Source of the DNA: [Clostridium] aminophilum
GTDB taxonomy: Bacteria > Bacillota > Clostridia > Lachnospirales > Lachnospiraceae
DNA: 49,281 bases
Direction: 5' to 3'
Assembly (NCBI RefSeq): GCF_900101295.1
Contig: NZ_FOIL01000020.1
Coordinates: 1 to 49,281, forward strand
The notes below the pieces were generated by a model. It was not told the origin of the DNA, searched no databases, and worked only from the letters and a program-made list of their open reading frames with translations. Both the position numbers and the translations under genes were made by a program. Shown here piece by piece: positions 43,632-49,281 of the stretch (within the stretch, counting starts at the first letter, position 1; every line of letters begins with the position of its first letter).

Positions 43632-43785
43632 CTAAGGAAAGACTGATTCTGTCAGTGTTTTCTCAGAGCCGTCGGCAGAGGGTACGGATTTTTAATGGAA
43701 ATTGCTGCTTTGCAGCGAAAATCCGTTCAGGAAAAACGCTTTGATCCGCGTTTTCCTGATAAAAGTTACTTGGGAAGGAGAATTC

Positions 43786-45843
43786 ATGGCATTCAGCGAA
43801 GCGCAGCAGCAGGCGATCACCCACGGCGAAGGGCCGATGATCGTTCTGGCCGGACCGGGATCCGGAAAGACCACGGTTATTACGCACCGCGTGAAATATC
43901 TGACGGAGCAGTACGGTGCGGATCCGGGATCAATTCTGGTGATTACCTTCACCCGTGCCGCAGCGCTGGAGATGAAGGAACGCTATGGAAAACTTACCGG
44001 AAAACCGTCCCGGGTGACGTTCGGAACGTTCCACTCGGTCTTTTTCCGGATCCTGAAGCTGGCGTATAACTATTCCGCGGACAATATTGTGCGGGAAGAA
44101 CAGCAGCGTCAGGTGATCCGGGAGCTGTCCGAACGGGCTGGAATGGAACCGGAGGATGTCAACGAATTCACCTCCCAGGTTCTCTCCGAGATCAGCATGG
44201 TGAAATCCGAGCGGATGTCGCTTCGGAATTATTATTCCACGAGCTGTCCGGATGAGGTGTTCCGCGGGATTTACAGCGGATATGATGAATGGATGCGGCG
44301 AGCGGGTCTCATCGATTTTGACGACATGATGGTCATGTGTCTGGAACTCTTTCAGCAGCGCGGGGATATCCTTGCCGCATGGCAGCGGAAATACCGCTAC
44401 ATTCTGATCGATGAGTTTCAGGACATCAACCGCCTTCAGTACGAGATCATGCGGATGCTGGCCGGGCCGGAAGACAATCTGTTTATTGTCGGTGACGATG
44501 ACCAGTCAATTTACCGGTTCCGCGGCGCGAGACCGGAGATTATGCTTGGATTTGAGAAGGATTATCCGACAGCGAAGCGGGTGCTCCTTGACGTCAACTA
44601 CCGCTGTACGGATGAGATCGTGACGGCGGCGCTCCGGCTGATCGATCACAACCGGAAGCGTTTTCCGAAGGCGATCCGGTCAGCCGGTTCCCACGGCAGG
44701 TCAGTCATGACCAAAGTGTTTGAGGATCCGAGAGAGGAAGCCGCTTTTCTGGCTTCGGCGATCGGAGAGTACATCCGTTCCGGCGTGCCGGCAAAAGAGA
44801 TCGCGGTTCTCTACCGGACAAATTCCGGACCGAGAACGCTGATGGAAGCGCTGATGGGAGACAATATCCCGTTCCGGACACGGGACCGTGTTCCGAATCT
44901 TTACGACCACTGGATTTCACAGAATATCATTGCCTACATCCGGATGGCGATGGGGGATATGAGCCGGAGCGGTTTTCTCCGGATTATGAACCGGCCGAAA
45001 CGGTACATCAGCCGGGCAAGTCTGATGTCGGAGACGGTGTCGTGGTTTGATCTGAAAGAATACTACAAAGATAAGGACTGGATGATTCAGAAAATTGAGG
45101 ATCTGCAGTACGATCTGAAAGCCATCTCCCGGATGTCGCCGCTTGCAGCGGTCAATTATATCCGTCAAGGGGTGGGATATGACGCATTTCTCAAGGAATA
45201 TGCCGAGACGCGGCATGCGCGGCTGGAAGATCTCATGGAGACGGCGGACGAACTTCGGGACAGTGCGGCGAATTACAGGACCTTTGAGGAATGGTTCGAC
45301 CATATGGAGGCGTATCGGGAAGAACTCCGCAATCAGGCACAGCAGGGCCGGCTGAATACGGATGCGGTCACGCTGGCAACGATGCACGGCGCAAAAGGAC
45401 TGGAGTTTCAGATGGTCTTCATTCTGGATGCGAATGAAGGTGTAGTCCCGCATAACAAGGCGCTTCTGGATGACGACATCGAGGAAGAGCGGAGACTCTT
45501 TTATGTCGGCATGACGAGAGCGAAGTCCAGACTGACGGTATGCGCCGTGAGGGAACGGTTTAAAAAACCGGTGGAAGTGTCCCGGTTTGTCGCGGACTAC
45601 GGCGGCATGCCGGAGGCGATGACCGGAAAGGGAACCGCCGGTGGGAACGCTGAGACCCCGGGCTCATACCGTGGAATTCCGGGGGGATCCGGGAATCAGG
45701 GAAATGCCGGATCCCGGCTGAGAACCGGAAAAACAGGCGGAGGATTCCCGGGACGGGCGGCATCGGCTGCGGATTCCAGCGGAGAACATTTTCGGGCACG
45801 GAACGGATTCGGCGTGCGGTCCGACACCTATGACGGGAGGTAA
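43786..45843 (+). CDS. Superfamily I DNA helicase, UvrD/PcrA-like
   Basis: A 685-residue ATP-dependent 3'-5' DNA helicase. Motifs in order: Q-motif FSEAQQQAI, Walker A AGPGSGKTT (22-30), Ia VITFTRAAALEMKER, II DEFQD (209-213), III VGDDDQSIYRFRGA, IV NYRC, V TLATMHGAKGLEF, VI EERRLFYVGMTRAK. About 70 C-terminal residues are Gly/Arg/Ser-rich and probably disordered. The start at 43786 follows AAGGAG; the longer frame upstream is not supported. It is slightly shorter than PcrA (about 720-740) and probably a paralogue rather than the main PcrA. The stop is two bases from the start of the adenosyltransferase gene, so the two are coupled. Confidence 0.92.
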   Translation: MAFSEAQQQAITHGEGPMIVLAGPGSGKTTVITHRVKYLTEQYGADPGSILVITFTRAAALEMKERYGKLTGKPSRVTFGTFHSVFFRILKLAYNYSADNIVREEQQRQVIRELSERAGMEPEDVNEFTSQVLSEISMVKSERMSLRNYYSTSCPDEVFRGIYSGYDEWMRRAGLIDFDDMMVMCLELFQQRGDILAAWQRKYRYILIDEFQDINRLQYEIMRMLAGPEDNLFIVGDDDQSIYRFRGARPEIMLGFEKDYPTAKRVLLDVNYRCTDEIVTAALRLIDHNRKRFPKAIRSAGSHGRSVMTKVFEDPREEAAFLASAIGEYIRSGVPAKEIAVLYRTNSGPRTLMEALMGDNIPFRTRDRVPNLYDHWISQNIIAYIRMAMGDMSRSGFLRIMNRPKRYISRASLMSETVSWFDLKEYYKDKDWMIQKIEDLQYDLKAISRMSPLAAVNYIRQGVGYDAFLKEYAETRHARLEDLMETADELRDSAANYRTFEEWFDHMEAYREELRNQAQQGRLNTDAVTLATMHGAKGLEFQMVFILDANEGVVPHNKALLDDDIEEERRLFYVGMTRAKSRLTVCAVRERFKKPVEVSRFVADYGGMPEAMTGKGTAGGNAETPGSYRGIPGGSGNQGNAGSRLRTGKTGGGFPGRAASAADSSGEHFRARNGFGVRSDTYDGR

Positions 45844-45845
45844 AC

Positions 45846-46433
45846 ATGGGGCTGGTTCATCTTTACTGTGGAGACGGAAAAGGAAAATCGACGGCAGCAG
45901 CGGGACTGGCACTGCGTATGGCCGGCTGCGGCAAGCAGGCGGTGATCTGCCGTTTTTTGAAAAATGACTGCTCCGGGGAAGCGGAGGCGCTGAGCCGGAC
46001 GGAAAACGTCGTGGTGATTCCGGCAGCCGGTGATTTTGGCTTTACCTGGAATATGACACCGGAGGTCAAAGCAGAGGCTGCGAGAGCCAATCGTTCCATG
46101 TTTCGAAACGCGGTGGAAACGGTGGATTCCCTTCTCCAAAAAGTGGATCGGTCCGAAAATGCTGTGGATGACGCCCTCACGGGCCGGGATGACCTTTCGG
46201 CGGAGGTGCTTCTTGTTCTGGATGAGGCGTGCGCCGCTGTCAATACCGGTATGATCCCGCTGGAGGAACTGACCGGATTTCTGGATCGCCGGCCGGCGGG
46301 GCTGGAGGTGGTTCTGACCGGGCGGAATCCGGCGGAAGAACTCGTCGTCCGGGCGGATTACATGACCGAGTTCCGGAAGAGAAAGCACCCGTATGACCGC
46401 GGAATCCGGGCGCGGAACGGTGTGGAATACTGA
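45846..46433 (+). CDS. cobO: Cob(I)yrinic acid a,c-diamide adenosyltransferase (CobA/CobO type)
   Basis: A 195-residue ATP:corrinoid adenosyltransferase that adds the 5'-deoxyadenosyl group to cobalt in B12 synthesis or salvage. The P-loop is GDGKGKSTAAAGLALRMAG at the N-terminus; LVLDEACAAVNTGMIPLEEL and VVLTGRNPAEELVVRADYMTEF are the other family motifs, and the end reads KHPYDRGIRARNGVEY. A region about 105-120 is a less conserved insertion. No other cobalamin gene is next to it; the link to the helicase is positional (2-base gap, AGGTAAAC before the ATG). Confidence 0.93.
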   Translation: MGLVHLYCGDGKGKSTAAAGLALRMAGCGKQAVICRFLKNDCSGEAEALSRTENVVVIPAAGDFGFTWNMTPEVKAEAARANRSMFRNAVETVDSLLQKVDRSENAVDDALTGRDDLSAEVLLVLDEACAAVNTGMIPLEELTGFLDRRPAGLEVVLTGRNPAEELVVRADYMTEFRKRKHPYDRGIRARNGVEY

Positions 46434-46580
46434 ATTGGGTATTTCTCTTCTTCGGCCGGAGAAAAATGTTGCTTTTTTCATGGACGGTCTGATAGAGTGA
46501 ATATAGTGTTTAACAGCAACACGCAACAACAGTGATAACGGAAAGGAGAACCGGGCGCATCCCGCGCAACGGAAAAACAG

Positions 46581-46925
46581 ATGGCAGAGAATAAAAACGG
46601 AAATGCGGGCATGGAGCAGGAAGAGCAGCAGAGAGATACTGTGACGGTAATGCTCGATGACGGAACGGAACTGGAGTGCGTCGTCCTCATGATCTTTGAG
46701 GCGGGCGACGGAGAATACATTGCACTTCTTCCGGAAGAGACGGCGGATGAGCAGGAGAGCACTGTTTTCCTGTATCGCTATTTTGAGGATGAGAATGGTG
46801 AACCGCAGCTCGACAATATCGAGACGGATGAGGAATATGATACCGTAAGTGCGGCGTTCAACGAGATTATCACCGAGAATGGTGATGAGGACATCATCGA
46901 TGAGGAAGAAGCAAAAAATATGTGA
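46581..46925 (+). CDS. DUF1292 protein
   Basis: A 114-residue very acidic protein of the DUF1292 (YrzB-like) family common in Firmicutes. The core is VTVMLDDGTELECVVLMIFEAGDGEYIALLPEE, followed by VFLYRYFEDENGEPQLDNIETDEEYDTVSAAFNEII, cited here by the key parts DGTELEC, YIALLP and LYRY. The function of the family is unknown. GGAAA-type sequence lies upstream of the start. Its last 26 bases overlap the start of the sortase gene in another frame, so translation of the two is probably linked. Confidence 0.9.
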   Translation: MAENKNGNAGMEQEEQQRDTVTVMLDDGTELECVVLMIFEAGDGEYIALLPEETADEQESTVFLYRYFEDENGEPQLDNIETDEEYDTVSAAFNEIITENGDEDIIDEEEAKNM

Positions 46926-47757
46926 CCGGCTGATTCCGATTGTGCTGATCGCGGTTTTTCTGATCTCATCGGGGATGTTTCTTCGGGATTATCTCAGTTA
47001 CCGGCAGGCGGACGATGAATACGCGGCACTGAACCGGTATATGACGGCGGACGGATCGGGAAATCCGGACGGCCAAAATTCCGAAAACGGCGGAACCGGA
47101 GCGGATAACGCGGCGGACGGGAACTCGCAGAAAAACCGGAGCACAGTACCTTCGTGGGCATTGCCCTTCGATTTTTTCTATGAACCGCTTCACGTTGATC
47201 TGAATGCTCTCTCCGAAAAGAATCCGGACTTCGTCGGCGTGATCGATATTCCGGCACTGGAGATCCGGTATCCGGTTGTGAAAAGTCACGACAACGAAGA
47301 GTATCTTCACCGGACCTTTGACGGAACCCAAAATGCGGCCGGCTGCATTTTTCTGGACAAAGATGCGCCGGCGGATCTCTCGGCGCAGAATACGTTTGTG
47401 TACGGCCACAATATGAAGAACGGATCGATGTTCGGCAAACTGAAAGAATTCCGGGAATCCGGGGCTGTGGACCGTTTCCCGTATGTCTTTCTCTATACGC
47501 CGGAAGGAACCTTCCGGTATCGGATTTTTGCCTGCAGTGAGGTGGAGGCTTCGCACAGCATTTATCTCGGATTCCGGGACGGGGAAGGGTATGATGCATA
47601 CATCCGGATGGCGCGGAATCTGAGCGCGTATTCCATGCCGGAGAACGATGAGGTGGATTTTGCAGAAAGGCCAAAGCTTCTCTCCCTTTCGACCTGTACG
47701 GGTTCATCCCACACCATGCGATATGTCGTACAGTGCGCTCTTGTGGAAAAGAATTGA
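46900..47757 (+). CDS. srtB: Class B sortase
   Basis: A 285-residue sortase, a membrane-anchored Cys transpeptidase attaching proteins to the cell wall. An N-terminal membrane anchor (about 9-28, IPIVLIAVFLISSGMFL) precedes a Gly/Asn-rich spacer. The catalytic domain has His170 in VYGHNMKNGSMFG, Cys266 in LSLSTCTGS and Arg274 in HTMRYVV. The early PDFVGVIDIPALEIRYPVV and DGTQNAAGCIFLD are typical of the class B group. The start at ATG 46900 has GATGAGG upstream, inside the DUF1292 gene. No protein with an obvious NPQTN-like sorting signal is encoded in the window, so the substrate must be elsewhere. Confidence 0.92.
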   Translation: MRKKQKICDRLIPIVLIAVFLISSGMFLRDYLSYRQADDEYAALNRYMTADGSGNPDGQNSENGGTGADNAADGNSQKNRSTVPSWALPFDFFYEPLHVDLNALSEKNPDFVGVIDIPALEIRYPVVKSHDNEEYLHRTFDGTQNAAGCIFLDKDAPADLSAQNTFVYGHNMKNGSMFGKLKEFRESGAVDRFPYVFLYTPEGTFRYRIFACSEVEASHSIYLGFRDGEGYDAYIRMARNLSAYSMPENDEVDFAERPKLLSLSTCTGSSHTMRYVVQCALVEKN

Positions 47758-47809
47758 TCATTTCTGACTATTAATGACAGTTCTGTGTATGATTTTTCTT
47801 AGTAATTGA

Positions 47810-47815
47810 TATAAT
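47810..47815 (+). promoter_or_regulatory. Extended -10 promoter before the 47917 gene
   Basis: TGATATAAT, an extended -10 box with perfect TATAAT at 47810-47815; the -35 region is poor. It predicts a start near 47822 and a leader of about 95 nt. Confidence 0.45.
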
Positions 47816-47916
47816 CCTGTCGATATTAATCAGAACGGGACTATGAAAGGAAAAACGGGCACCGGTTTTCGGACATGCCCGGGGTGGAAAAAGGCTACAG
47901 GAAGTATAGGAAGAAC

Positions 47917-48936
47917 ATGAATTTGTACGATATTGAATTCGACGGTCTTCTCGGCAGGAGGAAGAAGGATACGGGTGAGAATCCCGAGGCCGAAAAGACG
48001 GAGAAGAAAGACAAAAAGTCCAGTCTGAGGGAGCAGCTGGGAGATGTGATCCGCGAGAAACGGCGAAGCTTCTGTCTGGGAATTTCGGGCGTGTTCCGGG
48101 CCGAGAAGGAGAGCGAGACGACGATTCTCGGTTATATCCGCGGAAAAGTCAAGATCGGAGATAAATGTTATCTGACGGATCCGGGAAAACGGTTTTTTGA
48201 GCCGATCCGGATGAAAGTGACCGGTATCTGGGTGAACGGGATAGAGAACGAAGCGGCGGAAAATCATCAGATTGAGATCAGCATGAAGTGCATCGACAGT
48301 GAGCAGGAATATGATCCGGACATCGATCTTCGCGTCGGTGCGGTGGTGTACCTCGGCGAAGTGACGCCGCAGGAGATCTTTACGGAGTATCTGAATTCCA
48401 TCGGCGCCGAGTACGTGGTCCGGAGAGACCTGAATCTGTCACAGGAAGAGCAGGAGCGATTCAGCCTCAGCGATGCCAGGGAGATCTGGTATTATTTTCA
48501 CTGCTTTTATAAAGATGATGTGCGCAGTGACAAACTGGATGTTCTGAAACTCCAGTACCGGCGCAAACATGTGCGGAGACTTACCATGCACAAACTGTTT
48601 GCGATGGATTATGTGTACTGCATTTTCGGCAAGAATACCGGCGAACCTTATATGTTCCAGGAATCCTTTGACGAAGGTTCGGACAAATACGGAAACCTTC
48701 TGCGGGATATCATCCTCTTTCCGGAGACCCATATGTACCGCGCGAAACGCCGGTATAAATCTCCGAACTACAATTTTGTAAAGATTCAGAACGGGCCGGA
48801 AGGTGACGGTATATACCAGTTTGTGTGTGATACGATCCGCAACAAGGGGATCCGCAAGATCCGGATCTTTGACGAATTGACGGCTTTTACCGCTGAGGAG
48901 ATCCGCAAATACCGGAAACCGGCAAAAAAAGAATAA
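47917..48936 (+). CDS. Uncharacterised protein with an EF-Tu domain 2-like barrel
   Basis: A 339-residue soluble protein I do not recognise. Residues about 20-45 are a charged Lys/Glu linker. Residues about 55-145 (FCLGISGVFRAE, GYIRGKVKIGDKCYL, VTGIWVNG, LRVGAVVYL) read like the beta-barrel of translation GTPase domain 2, but no GTPase domain (no P-loop) is present. The C-terminal half is rich in aromatic residues (FAMDYVYCIFG, MYRAKRRYKSPNYNFV) with no named fold. No signal peptide or membrane segment is seen. The start at ATG 47917 has AGGAAG close upstream; an in-frame ATG at 47875 lacks a ribosome-binding site. A strong terminator and then a group II intron follow. Confidence 0.7.
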   Translation: MNLYDIEFDGLLGRRKKDTGENPEAEKTEKKDKKSSLREQLGDVIREKRRSFCLGISGVFRAEKESETTILGYIRGKVKIGDKCYLTDPGKRFFEPIRMKVTGIWVNGIENEAAENHQIEISMKCIDSEQEYDPDIDLRVGAVVYLGEVTPQEIFTEYLNSIGAEYVVRRDLNLSQEEQERFSLSDAREIWYYFHCFYKDDVRSDKLDVLKLQYRRKHVRRLTMHKLFAMDYVYCIFGKNTGEPYMFQESFDEGSDKYGNLLRDIILFPETHMYRAKRRYKSPNYNFVKIQNGPEGDGIYQFVCDTIRNKGIRKIRIFDELTAFTAEEIRKYRKPAKKE

Positions 48937-48949
48937 CGAACAGCAGAAT

Positions 48950-48980
48950 CCCGGGCGGAGGAAATCCGCCCGGGCTTTTT
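48950..48980 (+). terminator. Intrinsic terminator and intron insertion site
   Basis: CCCGGGCGGA (48950-48959) pairs perfectly with TCCGCCCGGG (48965-48974) and is followed by CTTTTT (48975-48980). The group II intron begins one or two bases after the T-run. Confidence 0.93.
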
Positions 48981-48981
48981 G

Positions 48982-49281
48982 GTGCGCCCGGCGGGCGCAC
49001 GTTCTAAGGGGTGAAAGTCCCTGATCCGCCCGGCAGTGGGAAGGATGCAGCCAGAGGCAAGGGCTCCACCGTGAGGTGTGGGTCTGAAGGAAGCCCGAGG
49101 CAAAGCGCTGGCCTGACGAACAGGAATCCCGAACAGGCTGTGAAGCGTGGATGAGGCTGCCAAACAAGCCAAAGTCCAAAAACTGCACGGAACGCCAACA
49201 GTAGACGGGACAGGTATAAGTGTGAAAGAACGTGTGGGTACCCGGGGAGATCTCACGGACGCGGCAAAGACGATACAACAT
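48982..49281 (+). mobile_element. Group II intron, 5' end, partial (probably class C)
   Basis: The sequence starts GTGCGCCC, matching the conserved GUGCG 5' end of group II introns, followed by GGGTGAAAGTCCCT, a purine-rich segment and GTGAGGT/GAAGGAAGC stretches typical of domain I in ORF-bearing bacterial introns. It sits directly behind an intrinsic terminator, the known target preference of class C introns. The maturase ORF and the 3' end lie beyond the window. It points the same way as the intron at the left edge; the two may be different lineages. Confidence 0.8.

Overview
The window looks like a chromosomal segment of an anaerobic Firmicute, class Clostridia, most likely a Lachnospiraceae-type gut or rumen bacterium. 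The signs are strong GGAGG ribosome-binding sites, sigma-A promoters, a CIRCE-controlled hrcA-grpE-dnaK-dnaJ locus, an NfnAB-type ferredoxin/NAD(P)H transhydrogenase, a class B sortase, NHLM-type paired peptide exporters, and group II introns at both ends. The family assignment is an inference from gene content; no 16S rRNA gene or tRNA was seen.

Region 1 (1-300) is the 3' end of a group II intron. Region 2 (322-13476) is one long plus-strand operon behind a sigma-A promoter and encodes a compact hybrid NRPS/PKS-like assembly line: a free-standing condensation domain, an AT-less ketosynthase with a C-terminal carrier domain, an adenylating enzyme fused to a nitroreductase, a type II thioesterase, a second adenylating enzyme with a carrier domain, a MacB-type ABC exporter (ATPase and FtsX permease) and a dedicated Sfp-type phosphopantetheinyl transferase. 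I do not recognise the product.

Region 3 (13473-22311) holds mostly housekeeping and accessory genes: a membrane acyltransferase and dihydrofolate reductase (minus strand), NfnA/NfnB, an RlmI-like rRNA methyltransferase, a NERD/zinc-ribbon protein, acetolactate decarboxylase and a cyclic-nucleotide-binding-domain protein. Region 4 (22323-28257) is an accessory island: a free-standing reverse transcriptase diverging from two NHLM/bacteriocin-type ABC exporters. The first exporter carries a C39 peptidase-like domain that has lost its catalytic Cys and His, and a predicted pseudoknotted RNA lies in the exporter leader. No precursor peptide is visible.

Region 5 (28314-49281) is core genome: a secreted 3D-domain protein, the CIRCE-hrcA-grpE-dnaK-dnaJ heat-shock locus, an L,D-transpeptidase with a repeat-bearing cytoplasmic tail, rpsO, pnp, a long structured leader with a small ORF ahead of mgtE, gltX, a UvrD/PcrA-like helicase, a cobalamin adenosyltransferase, a DUF1292 protein overlapping a class B sortase, and an uncharacterised protein. 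The window closes in the 5' end of a second group II intron sitting directly behind an intrinsic terminator.

The two most interesting parts are the NRPS/PKS-like operon and the reverse transcriptase/dead-C39 exporter island. Functions are read from motifs and family knowledge only; no database search was run.
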